The notes under the pieces were generated by a model, which made no database searches, was not told the origin of the DNA, and worked only from the letters and a program-made list of their open reading frames with translations. A stretch of 64,000 nucleotides of DNA from Scolanthus callimorphus (taxonomy: Eukaryota; Cnidaria; Anthozoa; Actiniaria; Edwardsiidae): NCBI GenBank assembly GCA_033964015.1, contig JAWWUD010000100.1:248001-312000 (forward strand), in the 5' to 3' direction. Below are positions 47,468 through 58,742 of this stretch, in pieces; positions within the stretch are counted from its first letter, which is position 1, and each line of letters opens with the position of its first letter. Both the position numbers and the translations under genes were made by a program.

Positions 47468-49973
47468 TTAGGTAGCTTCTGCAGCAGCAATGTATCGAGG
47501 AAGGAAGTACTTAAAAAAGAATGACGACAGATGCTGGACTTTGCTCATCCAAAATGCTTCATCAAACCTGACTCGTTCTATGTTGAGACCCTTTTTAGTG
47601 TAAATGACAAAGTCTGACCAAGTTGCTCCAGAAATGGCCATCTGGCCTTGTACTTGCAAATAGTACTCATGATCTTGTTTCAGTTTAAGTGAACCATCAT
47701 TTTTCTTGATGCTCATGAATGTTGAAAGTTTAGTTGCTGCATCAATGGGTGTTAAGTCTCTTGCAGTATAGGGGCATTTAACTTCAATAATACCCCAAGG
47801 CTGTGCCTCAGTTAGGTCATAGCATACTCGGTCAGGGGATGCCCCTAAATAGGGGTCTTCTGGACTAATAAAATACCGCATGCATACACATGTACATGTT
47901 TTCTTTCATGAGTGCTCTGATAGACCTGCGCCGCTATGTCTTCATGTGTTTTCCCCAGTCCATTAATCTCCTAGAATACTGATTAGGTTCTTTTGGCTGC
48001 ACAAGATCTCTTGCCAATAAGTCTGGCTTTGCCCTTGGTTTCGCCATTTTGTCAGAAATCTTTCCAAATTGGAAGCAGTAATCCTTGGTTTTCTCAGGGC
48101 AAACCACTCTGGGCTTTTTGCTTGCTTTCTAGTTTGTTTTTCTAGTTCTGATGACTTTTCATATGAAACTTTCAGCCTCTTTACATATTCTGTTTCCTTG
48201 AGTGAAAGGGAGGGTTGATTTCCCCATTTCCTAACTGTATTCCCAGAGAGGGGGGAGGGAGGAGAGGGAGGTGGTGGGTTGACAGCATGATGTTGTGGCA
48301 CTGCAAGAGGGGTTACTGTTATTTGATATGCATTGTCCTCATCAGAAACTTCCATTGCATCATCGGACTGACTGGTTATTGCAGTATCAGTTTCTTCGTC
48401 ATCTAGTTTTGGAAGAGTGTTGAATATACAAGCATTTGGAAAAATGTCTTTAAGTTCCTCTAGATAGCCTTTATATGCTTGCATGCATGTGTGTGTTCCA
48501 TTCAGAGAGGCAAGGAGCCTAATGTCTGCTGGTGTATCTGGAACAGGGTGCCTAGGCTGAGATGCTTTTTTGTTACCAGGGGAAAAATCAATCTCTTCTA
48601 CAGGTGAAGTTAAGGAATCGTGTCCAAATGCTCTGTTCCACCTGCATGCCTCCCCAGTGCAGGATACTTTGTTTATACCTGTCCGGACTCCTGCTTCAAT
48701 TTTAAACATGATTGCTGCCACATGACTGCATGTTTCCCCCAATCTAAAAATGTGTGGTTCCAGAAAATTTCCACCCCCCCCCCCCCCCCCCCCCCCCCCC
48801 ATGGAAGGCTACATTTACCCCACCCCTCTGGAATTTCCAGAGGGGTGGGGGGATGGATATTTTCAGGAACCACACAATAATCAAATAACAATGATTTTCA
48901 GTTTTGGAGTTTCAAAATAATGCTGTCACTTGGAAAAGCTTTATATATTCTTCACAAATTCATGAATAATTAACACAAGAATCACAAGCATGTTGTAAAC
49001 CTGATACAACCACTAATGGTTGTAACTAATTTGGCAACTTTCACAAAACATAACATTTGAATTATATTTAGCAGTATTAGCTGTAGGATTTCCATGTTTA
49101 TATTTTTATGTTGATTTTAGACCATTTATTTTCACCACACCATCAGCATTCAGATTTTTATCATTTACAACTATTTACACTATTACATTGATGGAATAAG
49201 TTAGGACCTTCTTTACAAAAATAATAATAATAATGATAAAAAAAGAGAAAGGGCATAGGGGCCATAGCAGCACAAGGCATTTCAGCTTTATTACTATTTT
49301 AAAATAGAATATTTGAGCTCTCCCCCTCCCGAATTCTCAGAGACAAAGCATACACTGGCAAAACGTTTATTTTGCAACACTACATGTAGCAACATGTGAT
49401 CTGGAAGTAGCAACATTTGATGTATACAAACGTTTTCAGCGATTGCATAATTTTTGTCTTACAACAAATAGAAATCGGTTCTTACCCAGCTTTACAATCG
49501 CAGTGTGCTGTCCATATTTCCCCGTTTTTGGCGATCACCAACCAGCACAGATGGCTGTCTTGTGACTCTGCCTGCCCTGGTCGCACCTCTGCTTTCACAG
49601 CTACAAACTCAGTATTCTCGATTGATTTACAGTAAACAGGGCCAACTTTCCTACAGATGAAATAATTGTAAGCTTCTAGGCTCTTATATGCCTTTAAACT
49701 TTTCTTCGAAAAAGGGCCTTCGCTTTCTATCAAGTAGCACCAAATGCCACCGAAGCATAATTCAGGCCAACATTTTGGGTTGTCGGTCCATGCATTATTG
49801 TCGTCCTTCCACGACTCGTACGGACTTCTGATCTCCTTCAGACCATCTGCACAGGGACCTTGGAGTTTCTCCTTGTATCTCCTGCGATCTTCAGCAGTCA
49901 AAGTTGCTAAATATTGCGGATCTTTGCCTCGGACTTTAGAGGATGTGGCCCCAGAAACACTGTATTCCGCCAT
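47468..49973 (-). pseudogene. SWIM zinc finger / YqaJ-like nuclease of the ISL2EU element
   Basis: The minus-strand gene starts at Met 49973 (MAEYSVSGATSSKVRGK). Exon 1 (49973-49486) ends in IAKNGEIWTAHCDCKAG. It splices to 48743 with LGETCSHVAAIMFK, so the SWIM motif CxC...CxH spans the junction. Further on come WFALRKPRITASNLERFL, DWGKTHEDIAAQVYQ, PYLGASPDRV and GIIEVKCPY. The Asp and E-x-K residues are those of YqaJ/lambda-exonuclease-like enzymes. Two compensating frameshifts lie near 47970 and 47885. A family-A foldback sits in intron 1, only 7 bp from the acceptor. The role in transposition is not established. Confidence 0.8.
48751..48876. repeat. 126-bp foldback/MITE-like element, family A, in the nuclease intron
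   Basis: The same left end as 7752 (TGTGTGGTTCCAGAAAAT) and the mirrored end attttcaggaaccacaca. The interior has a long poly-C tract and an inner inverted pair (ccacccctctggaattt / aatttccagaggggtggg). Confidence 0.75.
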
Positions 49974-50036
49974 CTTTGTTTGCGTTCTTGCCACACAGGA
50001 CCTTGCGAATGCGTAGTACAATCAAAACAAAAATCC

Positions 50037-50307
50037 GCCTATAGAAATTGCAAACTACGAAACTGAAATACAGGACAGTGTCACTAACGCGCTTAGAGAG
50101 CTGACACCACGGCACCCAATTGTGTATGACTCATACAATCTCTGTGAATTGGCGTCCAAAGGAAAGCTCGGCACATTTGCAATTTCACTACTGCGAAAGA
50201 TGTGCCTTCATTTTGGCTTAGACGAGGACAATATCAAGGTTACACGCCGGCAACCGTTCGTTGTCAAGTTGCAAACACTGTGTGATTCCTGTATATGTCA
50301 ACAGTAA
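50037..50307 (+). pseudogene. Uncharacterised C2H2 orphan gene, C-terminal exon
   Basis: PPIEIANYETEIQDSVTNAL, HPIVYDSYNLCELASKGKLG, ISLLRKMCLHFGLD and PFVVKLQTLCDSCICQQ, then TAA. This is the typical end of the orphan family whose preceding exon lies at 42966-43836. The ISL2EU element separates them. Confidence 0.6.
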
Positions 50308-51050
50308 GCTAGGAATCAGAGGGATGTGAACGCTTTGTAAGGCTTAGCCTGCTAGGCGTTGGAGGCTGTTTTTATCGGCGAAAACACGGAGTTCGTAGTC
50401 GCGTGCGCCATCTTGGATTTTTTTGGCCAGTGACAATGGGGCGAGTGACAAAACGAGGGGGTGGGGGGGGGGGCGCAGGCTATGTAAGGCTACACTGTTC
50501 TAAGTGCATTTGATAATTCTAGGTTAGTAAATGTACTAAAGAATATGGTGAACTCTAACTATGTACTTGTGCAATTCACATCATACATATAGGACACTGG
50601 TCCAATGCTTTTGTGTGAGCTGTTCAGAGTTGAATCTGTCATCATTTGTAAACAAACAATTCGTGAAAATGATGCAACAACAGACAAACAACTTCTTTGT
50701 CTTTGTCTGGATTGTTACAGTTATGGTTGTCAGGCAAGTTCGCAATATTTTAACCTCGAACGTTTTTGTGACCTATACTATCTTTTTCTCTTTGAAAACC
50801 CGTACATGACGATCTATGATTTGTATTTTTTAATTTGTCATATTTTTTTTTGGCGGCGGGGGGGAATTAGAGGCTAACAACGTCACCGAGAAAAATCCCT
50901 TTCGCTAAGCTATAAACTGTTCGGAGACTAAAATAGTTGTTACAACACAACACGAAAAATTGTTCAGAATCAAATTAAGTTGAAGGAACCGCTGCGAATA
51001 ATCATATGACATTCCGTGATTGAAGTTGGATGGAAGTACAAGTTTACACT
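50308..51050. other. Intergenic with a small dispersed repeat
   Basis: gcgttggaggctgtttttat and cggcgaaaa at about 50357-50390 resemble 27540-27570. A G-rich run lies at about 50458-50475. No coding region supported. Confidence 0.4.
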
Positions 51051-53325
51051 ATGGCGCTGCAGAAACTACGGAAAATACGTTCGGAAGCCAAAAATAGGAC
51101 GCTAACTATCCAGGTAAGACAGATATGTGCTCGGTGTTGCATTTTTTCACGCATCCTTGCTTTTTCTCTCTGCACAGAGTGCTATGTTCGCGTGGTGTTT
51201 ACATATGTTGACAGATTCAAGACTTGAATCAAGTTGTGATATGAGGATTTTGAGAGCATTGGTTCTTGGCGCTGATAAAGAGCCTGGCAATAATTTTTAT
51301 ATCACAGTTGAGAACAACATGTCTCCTTATCAGAAAAATTTATTTGGGTTGATTTGGGACATTACCGGGACAGGATATTCTCTCCTGAAAATGACCGCCA
51401 GATCGCCGATTTCAAGCGAGCGAAATTTTGATCACTTTAAGCGGCTTCTGGTGCCAAAATTATCTAACGCACAAATGAATATTTAGGTTTAAATTACTTC
51501 TTAGAACATTGACAATATATTTCTAAGCCAATTTTTCGTTTTTGGCTGGCGCGAAGTGGAGATGACAGTGTTTGTAAGTCTAGGTATTTCGGCAGAAAAA
51601 TGTGCGTTTTGTCCATTTCTGGGGTGCCGTCGAAAAATCGTAATTTTCGGGAGTTAAAGAATGGGCTATTGAAACCAAGGGAAAAAGTTGACGCGTCATT
51701 TGGGGTTTTAGAAATATACTTTAGGACCCTATTAACTGAATTCCAGGAAAAAAAAGTCGTATTATGGATTTTTAAGACAGGTTATTTTACAACTCCGAGC
51801 AACGTTTGGCCAAAAATACTGTTACTCAATTATTTCTATCCTAATTTGTAGATTTGTGGTCCACATTTCGAAATATCACAAATAGCAGAGGACTGGGTTC
51901 GCGCCGCCACAGAAATTAGCGTTCAAAAATGGAAACGTTCTATAGAATCTATATAGGCTGTGATTGACATCACCATTTTAGGTGCGAAAAATACGTCTAT
52001 CTGTAAAAACTAAAATATATTTCCTCAGCTTCCTCTGGCGCGATAATACACGGACACTACCATAAAGACCTTTGAAATGAGACTAAATTCAAAGCAACAA
52101 CTTTTTTTATTTCGAGTAACAAGATTTTTTGCCGCTTGCTGGCAAAATTGCTCGAAGTTCTAAAAAAATCTGTCTTAATCATTTACTCTGACCGAGACCT
52201 TAAACAGCTGCGCGTTTCTATCTGTCCTAGCAAGCGACATTTCCCTTGAACGGGAAAGACGGGAAGAGCTCCAAGATTTGAGCGAGTGGCATGAATTCCA
52301 AGAGCAGATCAGCCATATGGTACTTATCTCGCCAGGCTACTTCAATAAACATCGTGATGAAATTATACGACGTATACGAGGCTCCTGAGCTCAGTTGCTG
52401 AGCGAGCAGTATGAGTTAACTGAGCTGATCGTATCTGCATCAAGGGTATTCAGCAAGGAAGGGTGCGACCATCTCAAACGATGCCTTCCAAAAGCCGACG
52501 AGTCTGGCCAAATAGCGGTGTATACTTGCGAGAAGTATATCTTCACTGTCGGGTGCCGCTATGGGCGTTTATTCGCATTAGATACCCATCCAATCAATGA
52601 AAGATTGGGAGGAAACGGAAATGGCATCCTGAAAGTTTGTCCTGGTGACGTTGTTACCTCGGTGTCATTACTTTGCGCCTTGATTTGGAAGCGACTAGCT
52701 TCAAGTGGCGTCAAGGAGAAGGCTATGCAATCATTTCTTCTTTTCGAGCATTTGCTGGAGTAAGTATATTATAATTTGAAATCCAAGTTTGAGCTGTTAA
52801 GGACGGGGTAGCTAATATATTTTTTACCATTTATTTCCTCTTGGTCTCACGGAACTGGGTTGGTAGAAGTTTCGCAATATCAATGAAATGAGACTGCACG
52901 TTTACAATATGCTAGTTCAGGATGAGAAAGTGTTACAGTTTTGGCCTCATCTGATCAAATGTTTTATGTACTCCTATCCCTTATAATCATTTTATTGGTT
53001 TGGTTACTGGTACAAAGTGCCGTAGGCTATTCGTCGTCTGGTGTTGATCTTTTTGCGTTTATTATATCCGTACCCATTGTTCTGTTCACATCGCGTAGGA
53101 ACCAGACCTATCCAAATGAAAAGCAAGGTAAATTGCAAATCTCACCAGCGATACCGTGAATTCGACAGAACGCTATCAATGCAAAAGGGAGAGCCAACGA
53201 TCTGGGTAAGCATGATTATGCCACCTCCATGTGACAGGCCCTTAAACGTTCTATTCAGTCTTCATAAAGACAATGAGGCCAATATCTTGTTTGCTGTGAT
53301 CAACTTTGAATACGGCATAAAATAA
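51051..53325 (+). pseudogene. Unrecognised multi-exon remnant with a conserved DTHPIN block
   Basis: A short exon MALQKLRKIRSEAKNRTLTI ends at a donor (51114). A longer coding-like stretch at 52206-52761 has ERREELQDLSEWHEFQEQI, ISPGYFNKHRDEIIRRIRG, a stop at 52386, LPKADESGQIAVYTCEKYIF and GRLFALDTHPINERLGGNG, and ends at a donor. The DTHP...LGGNGNG block is similar in style to the Asp-His part of herpes tegument-type cysteine peptidase folds that I recall in cnidarian orphan proteins; this is a weak suggestion. Function unknown. Confidence 0.35.
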
Positions 53326-54625
53326 AGATTACAAACTTTCGTTTGTTATTAATTCAACCAAAAAAGGGTATACTAACTATTAGTAGGGTCTGTTAAAAGA
53401 AAATTAAAGGAAAAGAAAAGGCGCCACCCACGATTGGCCTCCCGGGAGGGGTTCTCAGGGAACACATGACGCGGAGCTCCGACGTATCTTTGGGGGGTTG
53501 AAAATGTACTCCTTCGTAATATTTGCTGGGTCACAAATTCTTTCGCGTATTATATTGTTAAGTTTTAAACAAACCTGCATATCTTTTTGGGGTTACGAAT
53601 CTTCCGTCCCATTTTTTTTTTGGTTGATGTCGGCGTTGCTTTCAGGTATATATAATGTTGACCATTAGAAGTGTAGGGGGGAAGTGTAGAGCCTACGGAC
53701 GCACAATACCGGGAAAGGAAAGGGGAGTCTTCCTTGATGGATTTTCCAGGAAGCAAAGGCTAGTAGAAAACAAACCCAAGTATTCATTCTAAATTTGAAC
53801 ATGACGCGCGCTTTTGCATGATCTACTAATATCGTGATCCATCATTTCTCCCCACAAACGCTCCAGAGCCTACCGGCAAAGCGGAAGAGCATCACGGAAG
53901 AAAAAGAGGAAATATCCCGACGGGGATTTGCCAGGAATCGAAGGCTAATAGAAAACAAATCCAAGTATTTACATGATGAGCAGTACGTCTCACACGTCTA
54001 AATTGCAGCAACACATCCCGAAGCGCAAAGATAACTTAACGATACGCTATACTTCAGCTATCAATTCTACCGAGCCGCTTACAGTATCTGAAGTAAAAGA
54101 TGCAGAAATCGAAATTCTGAAGCACTCAGCTCAGTTCAGTAGTATTATAGGTAATACATGTGAAAAGACGATAAGAAACACTGCTAACCAGAAACTGCTA
54201 ACCAGTAATCAAAAGGGCACAAAGAAGCATTATAAGACTTAAACCCGCCACATAAGTAAGTTTTCATTTGTGATTTTGAAGGATTATATAGTAGGTCTAG
54301 AATATAGGTATCGATAAGTAATAAGCCTTTGTCCATTTCAGATCGAATAAAATTAATCAAACTATACGATTTGTGGCTGAGTTGTCTGTTACGGAGACGC
54401 ATGGGATTTACAAAAAACGTATGTGCGACCGCTGAGGCTCTCGCTTCTTAAATTCAAGACCTGTCTTTTATATCTATTTTTTGCATTCAATGTTATCTAA
54501 GAGGAAAAATTGACAATCTAGTGGCAGTTCTACGTCTTCTGAAAAAAAAAGCCGGCGAATAAACGTGCAAGAGACGAAGAAATACAATAACTTTTTAAAG
54601 ACTTCAAGAGGATTGAGTCGGGGAC
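53326..54625. other. Spacer with a duplicated exon-like segment
   Basis: Two diverged copies of about 95 bp lie at about 53690-53785 and 53868-53965. Both contain gatttKccaggaaKcRaaggct and tagaaaacaaaYccaagtatt. The second runs into a frame reading NLTIRYTSAINSTEPLTVSE and DAEIEILKHSAQFSSII before a GT donor, which is faintly BEL/Pao-like. No full gene. Confidence 0.45.
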
Positions 54626-55193
54626 GTGGTACTGACCGCACTTCAACTGGCCGGTGATCTAGCTTCCCAATCGAAGCAGGGCTTTATCCTTGAAAAATTG
54701 AACGCCCTGGAGTCGATATCTCAAGATATTAAAGGGCTGCATGGCGCAGTAGCAGAGATTAATAATTCCATCACAAAGCTTGAAACTAAGTTTATTGAAT
54801 TAGAAGCTGACTTGAAGCAGAATGTGAGCGCTACGGCGGAACTTAAGGAATGCGTCGTCTTCGCTCATCATGAAATAGAAGAGGGGAAAAAGAGCTTAAC
54901 AAAGAAGAATCTGGAACAAAGAAGGAGCTGGAGGACCTGAGGCTTCAATTACTGAAATACGAAATTTACAACAGGAGAGAGAACCTTAGGTTTTACGGGA
55001 TTCCGGAGAAGGAATGTGAAGATGCAAGGGAGGATTTGTATGCATTTCTGGTGACTACAGCGGGAGTGGAAATGCAATGGCTATTGAATTGAAAAGAGTC
55101 AACAGAGTGGGGAAATCGATTAATGGAAAACCCAAGACGATGATTGCCCGTTTTCTGCGCTATAGTGATCGTTAGAGGGTTATGTCTTGCCGA
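54626..55193 (+). pseudogene. L1/Tx1-type LINE ORF1, 5' part
   Basis: A long coiled coil (ISQDIKGLHGAVAEINNSIT) leads to an RRM-like region across frame breaks: EIYNRRENLRFYGIPEKE, EDAREDLYAFLVTTAGVE, ELKRVNRVGKSINGKPKTM and IARFLRYSDR, ending MSCRGIN. ORF1 proteins bind the LINE RNA. The protein is cut by the minus-strand LINE and continues at 57172. Confidence 0.75.
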
Positions 55194-55200
55194 GGTATAA

Positions 55201-55237
<37 letters not shown>

Positions 55238-57171
55238 TGCATTTATATAGCGCTATTTCTACTATATATTCAATAGCGCTTTACAATATTACTTTAAGAA
55301 AAAACTGAAATAAACTAAAGTAAAGTAAAACGAAAATAGGGTAAAAATCCATACATCCATATGCCATAAAAACAATAAAAGTAATAAAAAGGGGAATCAG
55401 TAAAAAGCACGTCTAAAAAGGAATGTTTTAATGGCAGACTTAAATACGTTGAGTGATTTAATATTCCTCACATCCTCGGGTAGGGCATTCCAAAAAGATG
55501 GGGCAGTGAAAGAGAATGCCCTTTCACCATAGGTCTTAAGGTTACAACGAGGTTTCACAAGCAAAGATTTAGAGGAGGAACGAAGTGATCTTGTAGGGAC
55601 ATTAGTTTAAGAAGTTCGGACAAGTAAAAAGGTCGTATGTCATTCAATGCTTTAAAAGTTAAAAGTAATATCTTATATTCGATACGCTCAGAAATAGGTA
55701 GCCAATGTAGGTCATAGAGAATGGGGGTAATATGTTCGTGTTTTCGAGTCCCCGTTAAAAGTCTTGCAGCGGAGTTCTGCACATACTGCAATTTCTGGAT
55801 TTGAGTCTTGGGTATACCAGATAGGAGGGAGTTGCAGTGGTCGAGTTTAGACGTTACAAAGGCGTGAATGAGCGTTTCGCAGTTCTTCAGGGAAATGAAT
55901 TTCCTTATTTTGGCGATGTTGTGAAGATGATAGAAGGCCGATTTACAAGTAGAGGTCACCTGTTTTTCCATAGACATTGTGTCGTCAAACCAAGCCCCAA
56001 TGTTTTTAGCAGAAGAACAGCGATTTACAAGTTGAGTTCCAACATAAAGAGAGTTCAACGTAGGCGAAGGACGGTGGCGAGCGGAGAGGACAAGCAGTTC
56101 TGATTGATTGTTATTAAGTTTTAGTTTAGTTGCGGTAATCCACTCTTCAATATCTCTTATGCAGAGTTCCATACGAGATCTTGTGTATTCTGGTTCGCCT
56201 TGTGCAGAAGGACGAAACGACATGTAAATTTGGGTGTCATCTGCGTAGAAGTGATAGGACAACCCATGCTTCCTGATAACATCGCCGAGAGGGGCAGTAT
56301 ACATCGTATACAGAATTGGGCCGAGGACAGATCTCTGAGGAACACCACAGGAGAGTTTATGCTTAGAAGACCTAGTATTATCAATTAAGACAAACTGGCT
56401 TCTTTCGGAAAGATAAGAGTGAAACCAGGCGAGAGCTTTTCCCTTTATCCCAAAGTAGTTCTCAAGTCTATGAAGTAGGATTCCATGATCGACCGTGTCG
56501 AAGGCCGCCGAAAGGTCCAGCAGCACGAGAATCACACACCCACCGTCATCAATATCACACAGAATATTATTGTGCACACGGGTGAGTGCAGTCTCGGTGC
56601 TGTGGCCTTCATTGTAAGCAGATTAACCATCCTTTCTGATGCCTTAGACACAAATTGAAGGTTGGAAATTGGTCTGAAATTTGGGAAAAGTTCGTGGTCA
56701 AGATTATCTTTCTTTAAACCTGGGTAGAGGGCGGCTTCTTTATGGGTAGTGGGCACTGACGCGGTGAAAAGAGAGAGATTAACCATTCTTGTAATTATAG
56801 GTATCAGAACATTATAGCAATCGTTCAGTAAGGCACCTGGGATAGGATCTAAAACACAGGATTTCCCCGACTTGGCACGTATAAGGGATGACAATTCACC
56901 AGGGTCCGTTGGGGCAAACTCAGTGAGTTCTGAGGGGCACTGGCGACAAGCATTAACAAGATTGGGGTTACTGACAGGGGGTAGGTTTTTCCTAATGCTC
57001 TGTACTTTCTCGACAAAGAAATCGGCAAAAGAGTTTGCCAGATCGAGGGCGTTGCCATGCGTTGGTAGTTTGCGCTCCGCTTTCTGATGAAGAAGTTTTG
57101 TAAACGTAGAAAATAGGACTCTCTGGTTAGAGCCGTAAGCCGTAAATTATGACGAAGGCTCTGACTTTGGA
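55194..57171 (-). mobile_element. CR1/L2-like LINE, 5'-truncated, inserted in L1/Tx1 ORF1
   Basis: The minus-strand RT reads KSCVLDPIPGALLNDCYN, FRPISNLQFVSKASERM, LLDLSAAFDTVDHGILLHRL, CGVPQRSVLGPILYTMY, YHFYADDTQIYMSF and ATKLKLNNNQSELLVL. The C-terminus reads KLDHCNSLLSGIPKTQIQKL and RIEYKILLLTFKALNDIRPF. Breaks lie near 56560 and 56900. Its 3' end is a (taa)n tract next to gcatttatatagcgctattt (55202-55252). A short ATAAA repeat at both junctions (55197-55201, 57170-57174) may be the target duplication. Confidence 0.85.
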
Positions 57172-57312
57172 ATAAACCAAGACCTCCCACGGGAAATATC
57201 CTGTATCCGCAGACGCCTGACCCCCAAATTAAGAGAACGGGGTCTGGTGGCGAAGTTTGGTAAGTCAGATCCTAACAAACTGTACATAAATGGAGTAGAA
57301 TACAAGGAGTAA
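57172..57312 (+). pseudogene. L1/Tx1-type LINE ORF1, C-terminal part
   Basis: KDLPREISCIRRRLTPKLRE, GLVAKFGKSDPNKLYINGVE and YKE then TAA is the typical ORF1 C-terminus. Joining 55193 to this point restores MSCRGIN followed by QDLPREI. Confidence 0.7.
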
Positions 57313-57377
57313 GTTTTTTTATCGTTTGGATTCGTATCAGGTGACACTACTTGTATCCCCCGATAAAGAATGGCTAG

Positions 57378-57421
57378 TTGTCTGATATAGAATACTAATT
57401 GGACCAATTAGTATTCTCTAT
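57378..57421. repeat. 44-bp palindrome
   Basis: tctgatatagaatactaatt and its complement aattagtattctctatcaga meet at ggacc. One to two mismatches. It lies just downstream of the LINE ORF1 remnant. Confidence 0.75.
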
Positions 57422-57639
57422 CAGAGAACTTCCAGTGCAACCCCTCAGTCCTAAGGCTTAAGGGGACCACTGAAGGGGACCACAAAATGTCATGTCCCAC
57501 ATGGAGCTAAAACTAGGCGGACTAAAACAACATATAGTCTCCCAGATGAAGCCTTTTTCAGGAACTGCACTAGAGAGAAGACCATACTTGGACTTCAGTA
57601 GAGTTATCCTCTTCAACCTTTGTACTTGTTTGACAACTT

Positions 57640-57797
57640 CTGAGTAAAATATTACGTTTATATCAACTGATGAATAAAATAGTACGTTTATATCAACAGC
57701 GATATAAACGTAATCTTTTATTCATCAATGCTTTATCATGACTGATTTGATAAGTCATTTAATATATAGATTTAGGCACTGCCTAAAAGCGGAGCTC
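57640..57797. repeat. Foldback plus end segment of the GGAGCTCC repeat family
   Basis: Inverted repeats around tacgtttatatcaac / gatataaacgtaat and gatgaataaaa / ttttattcatc (57650-57732). Then taatatatagatttaggca and GCGGAGCTCCC, the inverted form of the segment at 36717-36755. Confidence 0.65.
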
Positions 57798-58015
57798 CCA
57801 ATCACTGAATCAAATATGTAATGTTATGGTATCAAAAATACATTTAATAGGTTTAGAACAATTTTATTTGGCAATCTGGTGGTGCTCTGTTTCTCATTTC
57901 CAAGTACAATAATCAACTTCTGCCACTAAACATCCTTGTAAACATTTAAGTGACCCCCCCCCCCCTGAGCTGCAGTAAACCATTTTGAGGCCCTGTCTTT
58001 TCTTACCAAGCCCAC

Positions 58016-58200
58016 TGATATTAATCATGGGTATTTCCAGAAAATATATGTGCCCTGGGGATGGGCAGCACTTGTTGTTAACCCCCGTGCATCCAGTATT
58101 TCCAAATGTGTTACCCCCATGCATACAGAATGTGTTACCCCCATGCATATAGAATGCCTGTGAGGTTAAACTAGCTTACAGCTTTGAACCCCCTCCCCCC
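58016..58200. repeat. Diverged copy of the 58-60 kb C-rich hairpin repeat
   Basis: atttccagaaaatatatgtg, then short repeats of tgttacccccatgcata, and gcctgtgaggtt, corresponding to the better-preserved units at 59.4 and 59.8 kb. Confidence 0.6.
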
Positions 58201-58742
58201 CCTCCCCCCCAGGTTGGTACTAAGTTCTCAGGCCTGTTTGAGTCACCCGATTACAATTGGAGGCTCTAACCATGTAGGAATTATATTATTTAGGCTGCAT
58301 TCATTATTTATGTTGGGGGTGGCAAGCAGTAGGCTGAAAAGTCCAGTGTTCAAATACATAATTCCGTTTTGATGGAGCAATTTTGTAGGGGTCTGAAATT
58401 TTGTGAAAAATAATATTACTATGCAAAAAGTGTAATGAGCCAGAAAAATTAGGAACTTTACAAGGTTCTACAAGTGGACAAAACAAATAATTCAGTGTTA
58501 CTTGATTATTGTGCAAGGGACTGTAAACTGTAACCTCTTCAATGGGGTTGTGGGGGCATTCTTCCCAAGAGAAATTGTTGACATTTCAATTTTACAATAT
58601 GACTGGAAATGTAACAGAACTTAGAACAAGTTAGTTGCATCCTCCTCATTCGTCGGAAAAATGTGTGTATCCCCTTAGAATTTCACCTGCCCACCCCCCC
58701 CCCCCCCCCCCCCCCACCCCATACATAATGGAATGCAGCCTT

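Larger units (their letters stand above)
43837..50036. mobile_element. ISL2EU-type DNA transposon (THAP-DDE transposase plus YqaJ nuclease)
   Basis: Two convergent genes, a THAP-DDE_Tnp_4 transposase (+) and a SWIM/YqaJ-like nuclease (-), are the known two-gene arrangement of ISL2EU elements. Candidate inverted ends: GGATTTAATGTTTTGGTTGT at 43837 mirrors 50017-50036 (ggatttttgttttgattgt, about 17 of 20 matching). Both sides continue the orphan C2H2 gene. One stop plus one frameshift in the transposase and two shifts in the nuclease imply that it is recently dead. Confidence 0.8.

Noticed and set aside
47468..49973. Viral or phage YqaJ recombinase acquired by transfer
   Set aside because: The SWIM domain split by an intron and the convergent THAP transposase fit the known ISL2EU two-gene layout; no other phage-like gene is present.
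52941..53159. Small membrane protein (hydrophobic frame LLSLIIILLVWLLV)
   Set aside because: A single short hydrophobic frame without a conserved start, splice logic or recognisable homologue; it probably lies in an intron.
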